Assembly (NCBI RefSeq): GCF_003731765.1
Contig: NZ_MOAL01000003.1
Location: forward strand, 372,001 to 436,000
Origin: Pseudomonas chlororaphis
Lineage (GTDB): Bacteria > Pseudomonadota > Gammaproteobacteria > Pseudomonadales > Pseudomonadaceae
DNA: 64,000 nt
Direction of reading: 5' to 3'
The notes beneath the pieces are model-generated. The model was not told the origin of the DNA. It saw only the letters and a program-made list of their open reading frames with translations, and made no database searches. A program made the translations under genes and the position numbers. Below, piece by piece: positions 23,468-32,345 of the stretch (its first letter is position 1; each line of letters starts with the position of its first letter).

Positions 23468-25800
23468 GGGTTGCTCTCCACGGCGGCGGCATGTTTCTGC
23501 TGCCCGGCCCAAGGCGCGAGGATAAAGCTGAAGGCCAGCCCCAGGCTCACCGACAGGCCGAAGTTGCTGACCGCCGGGGTGCTGGAGATTGCCAGCAAGC
23601 CGAAGGACAGCCACGTGGTCAGCGCCGCCAGCAAGGTGCCCAGCAGGCTCACCGCGGCACCGCCGATCTGCTCGCGCATGAGGATCGCGTAATCGACGCT
23701 GATGGCCGTCACCAGCAACAGGCCGAACAGGCTGAAGAGGGTCAGGGGTTGGCCCAGCCAGCCCAGGCTGGCCAGGCTGCACAGGGCCGCCAGCAGTGGC
23801 AGGGCAACGATGCGCAGGGCACCGCCGAGGCCGAAGGGCAGGATCAACAGCAGCACGATCAAGACGCAAGACGCCAGCTTGAGTTCGGCGGCGCTGATCT
23901 GCGTGGCGGCAAACACCCGGTTCAGCTCACCCAGGCGATCCACCAGTTGCACCCCGGGCAGGTCCGCTGCCTGGACCCGCAGCAGGGCGGCGTCATTCAA
24001 GCCCTGCAGGCTGACCATGGCGGCCACGCCCTCGGCACTGGACCCCAGCCACAAGGGGCGATACGGCTCGGCCAACGGGCCGCTGAGGGCCGCGTCAATG
24101 TCCTGGGTCGGCAGGTTTTGCAGCTGCGCCAGCTCGCTTTGCAGGGCCGTAGGCGGCACGCCCAAGTCCAGCAGTGGTTGCCAGAAGCGCGGCAGTTGCC
24201 CAAGGGCATCGCGCACTTGCTGTTGCTCGCTCGGCAGGCTGAGCAACTGGTTCAGGGCCAGGTAGCCCTGGAGCTTGCCCAGGTTGACCAGGGCTTGCAG
24301 GCGTTCGCTCAGGGCGGCTTGGCGCTCCAGCAGTTGCTGTTGGTCGGCCGCGCGCACCAGGAAGAACTGACTGGTGGGCTGGTAGCCGGTGATCCGTGCA
24401 ATGGCCTGGGCCTCGCTCTGCAATTGCGGCGGGGCACCGACCCATTGGCGGATGTCGTTCTTGGTGCTGAGCTGCCACAAGCCGCCGGCACAAAAGGCCA
24501 GCAGCAGGACCAGCAGCACCGGGCTTGGCAGGCGCTTGAGCAACGCCTCGCGCAGCGTGAGCAAAGCCGTCGCCAGGCGCAGCGGCCATTGGGCCGGGCG
24601 CAGGTCGGCACCCTTGAGCAGCGCCGGCAGCAGGCACACCGCCGACAGGTAGGCGCCCAGCAGCCCGGCCGCGGAGAACACGGCGATCTGGGTCAGCGCC
24701 GGGAAGGGTGTCCAGGCCAGGGCCAGGTAGCCGATGCAACTGGTGGCCAGGCTCAGGCTCAGCCCGGGCAGGGTCAGGCGCAGGGCCGGCCAGCTGTGCC
24801 AGGGTTTCAGGCTCCAGCTTTTCGACAAGTAATGCAGGGGGTAATCCACGGCGACGCCGATCAGGCTCGACCCCAGCACCAGGGTCATTACGTGCATGTG
24901 GCCGAACAGGGCGACACAGGCCACGGCACCGAACAGCATGCCCACCAGCACCGGAACGAACGCCAGCAAGACTCGCCAGCGCCGGAACGCCAGCAACAGC
25001 AGCAACAGAATGCCCACGGTGGCGCCGCCGCCGACCCAGGTGATTTCCCGGGTGGCTTGTTGCTGGCCATTGGCGGCATACAGCAGGCCGCTGGCGGCGA
25101 GCAGTTGCACATCGGTTTGGGCGGCCTGGGCACGGCTCTGTTGCAGCAGCTCGGCGACCTTCAATGGCAGGTGCATGTCGAAGGCGTCGCCGGTGGTGCG
25201 AGCCCGCAGCAGCACCCAGCTTTTGCCGTCGGCATCGGCCACCAGCGCGCCGCTGCCGATGTCCAGTTGCACCGCGCCGCGTTGTGGCTGGCTGTTCTGG
25301 ATGCGTCCGGTCAAACCCAGCCAATCGTCCTGGCTGGGCACCAGGCTGAAGCCGCTGAACGGGTCGAACAGGGCCTGTACCCGCTGCTGGATAAACGCCG
25401 CGGGCTGTTCTGTCAGTTGCTGGCGATCAGCGGGCGAGAGCATCGCCAGGCGGCCCTGGAGCAACTGCTGACGCAAGGCCGGAAGGTCGGCCTGGAGGTT
25501 CCACTGGACCTTCTCGAACAGGCCGCTGGCGACAAAGTTCGCGCTCAATTGCTGGGCCATTGCAATCGCTTGCTGGCGCTCGGCGTGGCCCACCAGCACC
25601 AGCATTTCGCGGTTCAGCGGTTCCTGCATGCGCTGTTCGGCCTTGAGCTCCAGAGCGTCGGGCGCGGTGCCGGGCACCAATTCCATGAGGTTGGCCGACA
25701 ACGGGGCGCCGTGGCGCCATTGCCAGCCGGCCAGGGCCAGCACGGCCACCAGCAGGATCAGGAACAGCCGTGGCAGCCAGCGTTCATTGAGCAAAGTCAT
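23461..25800 (-). CDS. MMPL/RND-family exporter (ApeM-like)
   Basis: A 779-residue protein with the two-fold RND layout: an N-terminal helix, a large periplasmic loop (about 50-240), a block of helices containing GVAVDYPLHYLSKSW, then a second helix, a second loop and a second helix block containing ISVDYAILMREQIGG. The aspartates in these GVAVDY/ISVDY segments fit the proton-relay positions of MMPL transporters. In APE clusters this protein is proposed to move the lipid-linked polyene out of the inner membrane together with the LolA-like carrier encoded just upstream, which overlaps by 17 bases. Confidence 0.9.
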   Translation of the reverse strand: MTLLNERWLPRLFLILLVAVLALAGWQWRHGAPLSANLMELVPGTAPDALELKAEQRMQEPLNREMLVLVGHAERQQAIAMAQQLSANFVASGLFEKVQWNLQADLPALRQQLLQGRLAMLSPADRQQLTEQPAAFIQQRVQALFDPFSGFSLVPSQDDWLGLTGRIQNSQPQRGAVQLDIGSGALVADADGKSWVLLRARTTGDAFDMHLPLKVAELLQQSRAQAAQTDVQLLAASGLLYAANGQQQATREITWVGGGATVGILLLLLLAFRRWRVLLAFVPVLVGMLFGAVACVALFGHMHVMTLVLGSSLIGVAVDYPLHYLSKSWSLKPWHSWPALRLTLPGLSLSLATSCIGYLALAWTPFPALTQIAVFSAAGLLGAYLSAVCLLPALLKGADLRPAQWPLRLATALLTLREALLKRLPSPVLLVLLLAFCAGGLWQLSTKNDIRQWVGAPPQLQSEAQAIARITGYQPTSQFFLVRAADQQQLLERQAALSERLQALVNLGKLQGYLALNQLLSLPSEQQQVRDALGQLPRFWQPLLDLGVPPTALQSELAQLQNLPTQDIDAALSGPLAEPYRPLWLGSSAEGVAAMVSLQGLNDAALLRVQAADLPGVQLVDRLGELNRVFAATQISAAELKLASCVLIVLLLILPFGLGGALRIVALPLLAALCSLASLGWLGQPLTLFSLFGLLLVTAISVDYAILMREQIGGAAVSLLGTLLAALTTWLSFGLLAISSTPAVSNFGLSVSLGLAFSFILAPWAGQQKHAAAVESNPC

Positions 25801-26452
25801 GTTGCTCCGCCGGGCTCAACGGTTGCGCGCTGCTGCTGTCGTGCAGGGTCAGCAAGGTGCTGTCGCCCTGGGTTTCCAGCAGTTCGATGCGTTGCACCAG
25901 CTCGCCGCCGTCGATGCGGATCTCGGTGAAGATCTGTTTGAGCAGTAACGAGCGGGGCGTCAGGGTCAGTTGCCAGTCGTTGGCCTGGCCTTTCAGGGCC
26001 AGTTCGAAGTCGCGCTGCAGGCCGCTGCTGTCGCCTTGCAGCACGGCGAGGAACAGGCGGTTCTGTTCGGCGCCGGCGCTTTTGTTCGGCAGCAGTTGCC
26101 AGCCGCTGGGATCGCGGCGGGCGATGCCTTGGCCGTTGATGCGGTAGTCCTGCTGCAACGGGGTTTTCAGCAGCCAGAGCAGGCCGTGGTTTTTCGCCAG
26201 GACAAAGGTGCCCTTGCTGGTCAGCGGTTGCGGCAAGGCGCGCAGGTGTTTTTCCTGGATGAAGTGGCCGTGGATGACGTCAGGCTTGGCCAATTGCTCG
26301 CTCAGTTGTTGCAGGTCGAAAGCCTGGGCCTGGCTCGGCAGCGCCCACAGCGCGAACACGACAGGAGCGAGCACGCTCGTGAAAAACCCGAGCACGCGGC
26401 GGCGCATCAGGCGGGCCGGCCTGTCGTTGAGGCTTTTCGCCGGCAGGTTCAT
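25784..26452 (-). CDS. LolA-like outer membrane lipoprotein carrier (ApeL-like)
   Basis: A 222-residue protein from ATG 26452, which overlaps the thioesterase stop in an ATGA. The N terminus has an Arg-rich n-region (RRRVLGFFTSVLAPVVFALWALPSQAQA) that acts as a signal peptide, so the mature protein is periplasmic. The body shows the LolA-like pattern (HGHFIQEKHLRALPQPLTSKGTFVL; GLLWLLKTPLQQDYRI). It probably carries a lipidated polyene, rather than lipoproteins, across the periplasm, since the housekeeping LolA sits elsewhere in Pseudomonas genomes. Confidence 0.87.
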   Translation of the reverse strand: MNLPAKSLNDRPARLMRRRVLGFFTSVLAPVVFALWALPSQAQAFDLQQLSEQLAKPDVIHGHFIQEKHLRALPQPLTSKGTFVLAKNHGLLWLLKTPLQQDYRINGQGIARRDPSGWQLLPNKSAGAEQNRLFLAVLQGDSSGLQRDFELALKGQANDWQLTLTPRSLLLKQIFTEIRIDGGELVQRIELLETQGDSTLLTLHDSSSAQPLSPAEQHDFAQ

Positions 26453-26874
26453 GACAGGGCCCTTGCGACGGCGTCGGTGAACACCCTGGGTGACGCCAGC
26501 TGCATCTCGCGGCTGGCCATGTCCACCGCCACCTGCACCGAGCTGGCGCGGGTCAGGCGTTCGCCGCTGGCCAGGTCGGTGATCAGGTAGTTGATCTTCA
26601 GCCGGTTTTCCCACTCCACCAGGCTGGCGCGCACGTTCAGCGTCTGGCCGAACACCGCGCCGCGCACGTAGCGCAGTTGCAGGTCGATCACCGGCCAGGC
26701 GTAGCCCGACTCGACCATGGCCGTGTAGTTGTGGCCAATCTTGTCGAGCAGGGCGCAGCGCGCCACTTCCAGGTATTTGACGTAGTGCCCGTGCCAGACG
26801 ACGTGCATGGTGTCGACGTCGAAAAACGGCACCAGGATCTCGGTGTCGGCGTGCAGAAAGCCTTTGCTACGCAT
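26449..26874 (-). CDS. acyl-CoA/ACP thioesterase, 4HBT family (ApeK-like)
   Basis: A 141-residue hotdog thioesterase. The YbgC/4HBT signature is FFDVDTMHVVWHGHYVKYLE, with the aspartate and the WHGHY segment of the active site, and the length fits. It may release or edit stalled acyl-ACP intermediates. ATG 26874 overlaps the lyase stop codon by 8 bases; a longer open frame upstream lies inside the lyase gene and is ignored. Confidence 0.88.
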   Translation of the reverse strand: MRSKGFLHADTEILVPFFDVDTMHVVWHGHYVKYLEVARCALLDKIGHNYTAMVESGYAWPVIDLQLRYVRGAVFGQTLNVRASLVEWENRLKINYLITDLASGERLTRASSVQVAVDMASREMQLASPRVFTDAVARALS

Positions 26875-28411
26875 GCAGCCTCCAGTGTTGCTCGGCGATG
26901 CGTTGCAGGCACAGGCGCAGTTCGCTTTCCAGGGCGCGGTCTTCGATGACCGGCGGGAAGTCCTTGGCCAGCTCGACATGCATGGCGGCCAGGGCCGGTG
27001 GCAAGGGTCGGGCATCCTCGGCCTGGGCTCGCAGCCACACACCTTGATGGGCGGCCAGCAGGGTGGCGGCGGCGACCTGTTCGGTCAGCTCCAGCACGCG
27101 GATCGCATCGCGGGCGGCGATGGTGCCCATGCTCACCTTGTCCTGGTTGTGGCACTCGGTGGAGCGCGAGAACACGCTGGCCGGCATGGTGTTTTTCAGG
27201 GCCTCGGCGGTCCAGGCGCTGGTGCCGATCTGCACCGCCTTGAAGCCGTGGTTGAGCATGGCGCGTTCAGCGCTGGCGCCCGACAGGTTGCTTGGCAGGC
27301 CGTGGTTGTAACGCACGTCCACCAGCAGGGCCAATTGCCGGTCCAGCAGGTCGGCGACGTTGGCCACCAGGGTCTTCAGGCTGTCCATGGCGAAGGCGAT
27401 ATGCCCGCCGTAGAAGTGCCCGCCGTGCAGCACGCGCTCGGCTTCGGCGTCGATGATCGGGTTGTCGTTGGCGCTGTTGAGCTCGGTCTCGATAAACGAG
27501 CGCAGCCAGTTCAGGCTGTCCGCCAGCACCCCCAGCACATGGGGCGCGCAGCGCAGGGAATAGCGGTCCTGCAGGCGGTGCAGGGGCGCGGTCGGTGCGT
27601 CGATCGCCAGGTCCTGGCGCAGCCAGGCGGCCACTTGCATCTGCCCCGGGTGCGGCTTGGCGGCGAACAGGCGCTCGTCGAAGTGCTCGGGGTTGCCTTG
27701 CAGGGCCACCACGTTCAGCGCGGTGATGCGGGTGGCCAGTTGCAGCAGGTAATCGGCGCGGGCAAAGGCCAGGCACGCCAGGCCGGTCATCACTGCCGTG
27801 CCGTTCATCAGCGCCAGGGCTTCTTTCGGGCGCAATACCAGCGGCTCCCAGCCCAGCTCACGGTGCACGTCGGCCGCCTGGCGGCGCTCGCCGCGGAACA
27901 TCACTTCACGCTCGCCGGACAAAGTCGCGGCCACGTAAGACAACGGCGTCAGGTCACCGCTGGCGCCGACCGAGCCCTCTTCCGGGATCAACGGCAGGAC
28001 GTCGTGGTGGAGGAAGGCCTGCAGGCGCTCCAACAGCTCCACGCGGACTCCGGACACACCGTGGCACAAGGACTGCAAACGGGCCGCCAGCACAGCACGG
28101 GTGGCTTGGGCGTCCAGCAGCTTGCCCAGGCCGCAACCGTGGAAGGTGTACAGATGACGAGGCAGCGCCTCGACGTGCTGCAGGGGCACTGCCACCACGC
28201 AGGAGTCGCCGTAACCGGTGGTCACGCCGTAGATCACCCCTTCCTTGTCCAGCAGGGAGTCGAGGAACTGCGCGCCCTTGGCGATGCGCTGGCGGAACTG
28301 GGGGTCGTCCTGCAGTTGTGTCGGGGCCTGGCGGTTGGCCAGGGCACGGACGTCTTCAATGCGCAGCGGGCGTTCGCCGAAGGTTACCGGCTCAAACGGA
28401 TGGGTCGTCAT
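26867..28411 (-). CDS. aromatic amino acid ammonia-lyase (HAL/PAL/TAL family)
   Basis: A 514-residue MIO-dependent lyase. Ala150-Ser151-Gly152 (in GSVGASGDLTPLS) forms the MIO prosthetic group, Tyr61 in YGVTTGYGDS is the catalytic base, and ELNSANDNPI matches the NDNP region. The residues that set substrate choice in this family appear to be Phe90-His91 (HLYTFHGCGLG). They differ from the Ser-His of histidine ammonia-lyase and the His-Leu of Rhodobacter tyrosine ammonia-lyase. Its place inside the polyene operon, away from hut genes, argues for making the aryl starter (cinnamate or coumarate type) and not for histidine breakdown. Start ATG 28411 overlaps the acyltransferase end by 20 bases. 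Confidence 0.9.
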   Translation of the reverse strand: MTTHPFEPVTFGERPLRIEDVRALANRQAPTQLQDDPQFRQRIAKGAQFLDSLLDKEGVIYGVTTGYGDSCVVAVPLQHVEALPRHLYTFHGCGLGKLLDAQATRAVLAARLQSLCHGVSGVRVELLERLQAFLHHDVLPLIPEEGSVGASGDLTPLSYVAATLSGEREVMFRGERRQAADVHRELGWEPLVLRPKEALALMNGTAVMTGLACLAFARADYLLQLATRITALNVVALQGNPEHFDERLFAAKPHPGQMQVAAWLRQDLAIDAPTAPLHRLQDRYSLRCAPHVLGVLADSLNWLRSFIETELNSANDNPIIDAEAERVLHGGHFYGGHIAFAMDSLKTLVANVADLLDRQLALLVDVRYNHGLPSNLSGASAERAMLNHGFKAVQIGTSAWTAEALKNTMPASVFSRSTECHNQDKVSMGTIAARDAIRVLELTEQVAAATLLAAHQGVWLRAQAEDARPLPPALAAMHVELAKDFPPVIEDRALESELRLCLQRIAEQHWRLHA

Positions 28412-29336
28412 CGGTCTTCCAGAATGGGTAAAAGTTGAACCATTGTTGCGGTGCTTCCAGGCAGTACTGGGCCAGGCGTTCGGCGTAGCGCGCAGTCCAT
28501 TGGGCAATCACCTGTTCGCGGTCGCTGCGCTTCCAGACCACGGCCTGGGTAAAGGGTTCGAGGATCACCCGGTAGCGCCCGTTGTTTTTCAGGCACAGCA
28601 GCAGGTTGACCGGGCACTTCAAGAGCCCGGCGAGCAACCAGGGGCCCTGGGGAAAGGCCGCCGGATGGCCAAGGAAGTCCACCCGTACGTTACGCCCGCC
28701 ATGCAGCGGCACGCGGTCGCCGGCGATCGCCAGCCACTCGCCACGGTCCAGGCGCTGGCTCAGCTGCAGCATGATTGCCGGGTCCAGCTCGCTGACCTGG
28801 ATCAGCCGCAAGTTGGTGGCTCCAGCCTCGCCCAGCAGGCGGTTGAAGCGTTCGGCGTGCTTGGTGTGCACCAGCACGTTCATGGTCACTTGTTCGCCCA
28901 GCTCGGCCAGGGCGCGGCAGACCTCCAGGTTGCCCAGGTGCGCACCCACCAGCATTTGCCCGCGCTCGCCACGCAACTGGTGGCGCAACAGGGCCGGGTC
29001 GACGATTTCAATCTGTTCCAGGCGCAGCTTGCCGTTCCACACGTCGAGCTTGTCCAGCAAGGCGTCGGCAAACGCCATGAACTGACCGAAGACTCGCCAG
29101 TGAGTGGGGCGCAACTCGGCGCGGCCGCTCCAGCTCGCCAGCCGTTCCTGATACTGCCAGGCGCTGCGCCGGGCACTGCGGCCGAACAGGAAAAAGTACA
29201 GCACGATGCCGTGCAGCACCGGGCTCAGCACACGGCGGCCCAGCACCCGGACGCCGAAGGCGGTGAGCTTCATCAGCCAGAAGCTGCCGCGCTCCTCATG
29301 CTTGGCCCAGTGCTGCGGTGTCTGTTCCTGGCTCAT
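28392..29336 (-). CDS. LpxL/HtrB-like lipid acyltransferase
   Basis: A 314-residue member of the lysophospholipid/lipid A acyltransferase family (LpxL-like). It has an N-terminal membrane-proximal region (LHGIVLYFFLFGRSARR) and the HxxxxE motif in GAHLGNLE, then a DRVPLHGG-type segment and GHPAAFPQGPWLLAGL. In E. coli-type APE clusters this domain is joined to a glycosyltransferase in one protein; here they are separate genes with an ATGA overlap. It probably acylates the sugar or lipid anchor of the polyene. Confidence 0.87.
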   Translation of the reverse strand: MSQEQTPQHWAKHEERGSFWLMKLTAFGVRVLGRRVLSPVLHGIVLYFFLFGRSARRSAWQYQERLASWSGRAELRPTHWRVFGQFMAFADALLDKLDVWNGKLRLEQIEIVDPALLRHQLRGERGQMLVGAHLGNLEVCRALAELGEQVTMNVLVHTKHAERFNRLLGEAGATNLRLIQVSELDPAIMLQLSQRLDRGEWLAIAGDRVPLHGGRNVRVDFLGHPAAFPQGPWLLAGLLKCPVNLLLCLKNNGRYRVILEPFTQAVVWKRSDREQVIAQWTARYAERLAQYCLEAPQQWFNFYPFWKTDDDPSV

Positions 29337-30067
29337 GCCTGCCACCGCCGCCAGAGAATCTTCGGCGCCCGCAGCAACATGCCGAAGAACAGCTTGGCGT
29401 GCATCTTGGAGATCAGCGCGTTGTCGTGGAACAGGCGAAAGTGCGACAGGCCGTCCTGGGGGTAATGCACGTGGGTCGGCAGCCAGCGCATCGGCTGGTT
29501 GCGCCAGGACAGGCGCACGAGAATTTCCGGGTCGAAGTCCATGCGCTTGCCCAGCTTGACCGAGTCGATCAGGGCCAGGGTCGGCGGCAGCGGATAGACG
29601 CGGAAGCCGCACATGGAGTCGGGAATCTGCAGCGACAGGCTGTTGATCCACACCCACACGTGGGTCAGGTAGCGGGCGTACAGGCGGCCCTTGGGCACGC
29701 TCCGGTCGTACTGTGGATAACCGCAGATCAGCGCTTCGGGGTGCGCCCTGGAGCTGGCAATGAAGTTATCCACATCGCGCAGGTCGTGCTGGCCGTCGGC
29801 GTCCACTTGCAGGGCATGGCTGAAGCCCAGTCGCGAGGCGTGGCGCAGGCCGGCCATGACCGCGCCGCCCTTGCCCTGGTTGACGCCCAGCTTGACCAGA
29901 AACACCTGGTCGCGCTGCGCCAGTTGCTCCAGCACCCGGGCGCAGGCCGGGCTGCTGGCATCGTCCACCAGCACGCAGGGCAGTTGGCTGGCCAACAGCG
30001 CCTCGACCACCGCCGGTACGGCGCCTTCATGGTTGTAGACCGGGATCACCGCGCAGGGCTTATGCAT
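29333..30067 (-). CDS. family 2 glycosyltransferase
   Basis: A 244-residue GT-A enzyme. It has the CAVIPVYNHEGAVPAVV start, the nucleotide-sugar VDDASSP segment, GKGGAVMAGL, and the DADGQHD metal-binding motif. There are no long hydrophobic helices except a weak C-terminal stretch. Start ATG 30067 is chosen because the family N terminus begins there; the frame is open further upstream but that part is not protein-like. The product probably adds a sugar between polyene and lipid anchor. Two DnaA-box sequences lie inside the gene. Confidence 0.87.
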   Translation of the reverse strand: MHKPCAVIPVYNHEGAVPAVVEALLASQLPCVLVDDASSPACARVLEQLAQRDQVFLVKLGVNQGKGGAVMAGLRHASRLGFSHALQVDADGQHDLRDVDNFIASSRAHPEALICGYPQYDRSVPKGRLYARYLTHVWVWINSLSLQIPDSMCGFRVYPLPPTLALIDSVKLGKRMDFDPEILVRLSWRNQPMRWLPTHVHYPQDGLSHFRLFHDNALISKMHAKLFFGMLLRAPKILWRRWQA

Positions 30068-30132
30068 GGGCAAGGCTCCTGGGGCGGGCTGGCGGGTGAG
30101 CCGGTGGCGCCGGGTGAGAAAAGTTATCCACA
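29644..30132. promoter_or_regulatory. cluster of three identical DnaA-box 10-mers plus one near match
   Basis: GTTATCCACA occurs three times. It is on the minus strand at 29712-29721 (core TTATCCACA 29712-29720) and on the plus strand with cores at 29766-29774 and 30124-30132. A one-mismatch copy, TGATCCACA, is at 29644-29652. The first two lie in the glycosyltransferase gene and the last covers the ligase stop codon. The consensus E. coli/Pseudomonas DnaA box is TTATCCACA. Whether DnaA binds here is untested. Confidence 0.45.
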
Positions 30133-31803
30133 AGCCGTCTCCAGCACGATGCGGCCACTGGAGCAGGCGGCGCTTTGGTTGCGATAGGCAAAGTACAACT
30201 TGCCGCGTTCCTGATCGAAGCGCAGGTGCAATTGAACCTGGTCGCCCGGACGCAGCAATTGTTGGAATTTCAGCACTTCCATGCCGGCGAACCGGCCGGG
30301 CAACTGCAGCAGTTGCTGGCCCAGGGCCAGGGCCCAATCCACTTGCACCACTCCCGGCAGCACTGGGGCCTCTGGGAAGTGCCCGCTGAAGTAGGCCAGG
30401 TCCGGCGGGATGGCCAGTTGCAGGAGCCACTCGCCGTCAGTCTGTTCCTGGGTCAGGACTTCCGGGGTTTGCGGGCGTGGTGCCAGCAGCAGGGCGTCGA
30501 CCTCGGCCTGGGGCAGTTTGCCCTGGGCGTTCAGCGGCAGTTGCCGTACCAGGCGCCAGCGCCGTGGCAGGGCCAGGGCTTCGCAGTGCTGGGCCAGGTG
30601 CTGGCGCAAGGTTTGGGTCAGGCGTCGACGGCCTTGCTGGCACAGGGCGCCGAGGCCTTGTTCACTGAGCACCAGCAGGGCGCCAAGTGACGCGCGATTC
30701 TCGGTGATCACCCCCAGGCGCGCTTCGGCGACCCATTCGTGGCTGACCAGGGCCTGTTCCAGCATGGGCAGGGAGATGCGTTTCTCTTCCAGTTTGACGA
30801 TGCGGTCCAGGCGCCCGAGCAGTTCGAAGCGTCCGTCGGCCTGGATTCGCGCGGCGTCGGCGCTGTGTTCGACATGCCCCGGCGGCAGGTACGGCGAGGC
30901 GATCAGCAGGGCACCGTCGCCGTCCAGGCTCAGGCGCACGTCAGCGAACGGCTGCCAGAGGGTGTCGCCCTGGCGCCAGGCGATACCGCCGGTTTCCGAG
31001 CTGCCGAGGATCTCGGTGGGCCATTGTTGCAGGCGCTGGTGCAGGCTCTGTGCGGCCTCGGCGGGCAACGCGCCGCCCGAGGAGAACACCCGGCGCACCG
31101 GGCTCAGGGCCGGCCAGTCGAGGTTGTCGCCCATGCGCTTGAGCAGCGCGGGGCTGGCGACCCAGGCAAAGGCCGGGTGCTCGCGACTGGCCCGTTGCAG
31201 GTCCTCCGGGAAGGGCAGTTGCCGGCGCACAAATGGGCGCCCGGCGCACAGCGGCCACAGCACCCGGAACAGCAAACCGTAAATGTGCTGGGCCGCCACG
31301 CTGCCGATGATGCAGGCCGGGCCCAGGTCCGCACCCCAGAGCTGCTCCAGGGCCTGGACCTCGTTGGCCAGTTGGCGCAGGGTTTTTTCGATGCGCTTGG
31401 GCTCGCCACTGGAGCCGGAAGTGCACAGGCTTAGCAGGCACAGGTCTGGGTCGAGCGCGGCGGCGTCCAGGGGCGGTTGTTGAAAGTCGTCCGGGTGGGC
31501 ATCGCCCGGCTGATCGCTGAGCCACAGGTCCACCGCGCTCGACCAGCGCTGGCGGGTCTGGGCTTGCAGGTCGGCGGGCAGCAGCACACTGACCCCGGCG
31601 CGCCAGGCGCCGAGCAGGGCAATGGCCAGTTCGGCGGCGTCTTCCAGGTGCAGGGCGAGGCGTTTGACGCCTTGGGCCTGCAGGCCGGCGGCCAGGCTCA
31701 GGGCCCGGGCTTGAAAGGTTTGCAGGTCAAGTGCCGGTTGCACGGCCACCGGGCGCTGCGTTTGGGTCTTGAGCAGCAGGTGCTCAAGTTTGATCCAGTT
31801 CAT
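30124..31803 (-). CDS. AMP-dependent acyl/aryl ligase fused to hotdog dehydratase (ApeH-ApeI-like)
   Basis: A 559-residue two-domain protein. The N-terminal ANL ligase has the phosphate loop [17 protein letters not shown] and the later motifs GSSETGG and [17 protein letters not shown], with a catalytic lysine expected near NAQGKLPQ (about residue 430). Residues from about 440 form an ApeI/FabZ-like hotdog domain with [21 protein letters not shown], whose histidine and acidic residue fit a dehydratase. The ligase part should activate the aryl acid from the ammonia-lyase and load it on an ACP. In other APE clusters the two activities are separate genes. Start ATG 31803 overlaps the membrane protein gene by 4 bases. 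Confidence 0.88.
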   Translation of the reverse strand: MNWIKLEHLLLKTQTQRPVAVQPALDLQTFQARALSLAAGLQAQGVKRLALHLEDAAELAIALLGAWRAGVSVLLPADLQAQTRQRWSSAVDLWLSDQPGDAHPDDFQQPPLDAAALDPDLCLLSLCTSGSSGEPKRIEKTLRQLANEVQALEQLWGADLGPACIIGSVAAQHIYGLLFRVLWPLCAGRPFVRRQLPFPEDLQRASREHPAFAWVASPALLKRMGDNLDWPALSPVRRVFSSGGALPAEAAQSLHQRLQQWPTEILGSSETGGIAWRQGDTLWQPFADVRLSLDGDGALLIASPYLPPGHVEHSADAARIQADGRFELLGRLDRIVKLEEKRISLPMLEQALVSHEWVAEARLGVITENRASLGALLVLSEQGLGALCQQGRRRLTQTLRQHLAQHCEALALPRRWRLVRQLPLNAQGKLPQAEVDALLLAPRPQTPEVLTQEQTDGEWLLQLAIPPDLAYFSGHFPEAPVLPGVVQVDWALALGQQLLQLPGRFAGMEVLKFQQLLRPGDQVQLHLRFDQERGKLYFAYRNQSAACSSGRIVLETACG

Positions 31804-32345
31804 GGGCGGCCTCGTACCCTTTGTCGTAAGAGCCATTCAATGGCAAACAGCAAGCCCATCAAGCCGTAGGCAATCAGGCCGTTGTACAACATCCACCAAC
31901 TCAGCGGCGCCCACAGGGTCAGGGCCGCAGCGAGCACACCGTTACACAGGAAAAACACACTCCAGGCGATCGTCACCTGGCGGGTATAGCGAATGGCCTT
32001 GTCCGGCAGGTCCGGCTCGCTCAGCCGGGCCAGGCGTTCGGCCACCGGCGGGCCGTATTTCAGGCTCAGGCTGAACAGCGTCAGCATGAAGGCGCTGATC
32101 AGCACCGGGTACCAGCGCAGCAACAGCGGGTTGTCGAGCCAGGCCAGCAACAGGCAAAAGGCGATCGCCACGGCGGCCATCCACAGGTCGCCGGGACGGC
32201 GTTCGCCGGTCAGCGCCCGAGCCAGCCACAGGCCGCCCAGGAGCAGGCCGAACTGCCAGGGAGCGAAGTGCTCCATGCCGAAATACACCGCAAAGGGGTA
32301 CAGCAAGCCTGCCAGCAGCAGGCCAAGGCCAATCAGCCGGCTCAT
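31800..32345 (-). CDS. COG4648-type membrane protein (ApeG-like)
   Basis: A 181-residue protein with about five to six hydrophobic segments (for example MSRLIGLGLLLAGLLYPFAV, LWMAAVAIAFCLLLAW and VTIAWSVFFLCNGVLAAAL). No catalytic motif is visible. Proteins of this type are a constant, uncharacterised member of APE clusters, always near the ACP genes, and this one overlaps both the ACP and ligase genes by 4 bases. An inner-membrane scaffold or flippase role is speculation. Confidence 0.82.
   Translation of the reverse strand: MSRLIGLGLLLAGLLYPFAVYFGMEHFAPWQFGLLLGGLWLARALTGERRPGDLWMAAVAIAFCLLLAWLDNPLLLRWYPVLISAFMLTLFSLSLKYGPPVAERLARLSEPDLPDKAIRYTRQVTIAWSVFFLCNGVLAAALTLWAPLSWWMLYNGLIAYGLMGLLFAIEWLLRQRVRGRP

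Noticed and set aside
23491..25929. An 812-codon plus-strand frame opposite the MMPL exporter, and similar ones opposite the DipA-like gene (57055-59610) and aceF (59618-61924)
   Set aside because: Glutamine/glycine-rich or alanine/glycine-rich nonsense translations antisense to genes with clear motifs.
26867..28411. Considered hutH (histidine degradation)
   Set aside because: No hutU/hutI genes are nearby, the selectivity residues differ from Ser-His, and the gene is embedded and overlapped within the polyene operon.
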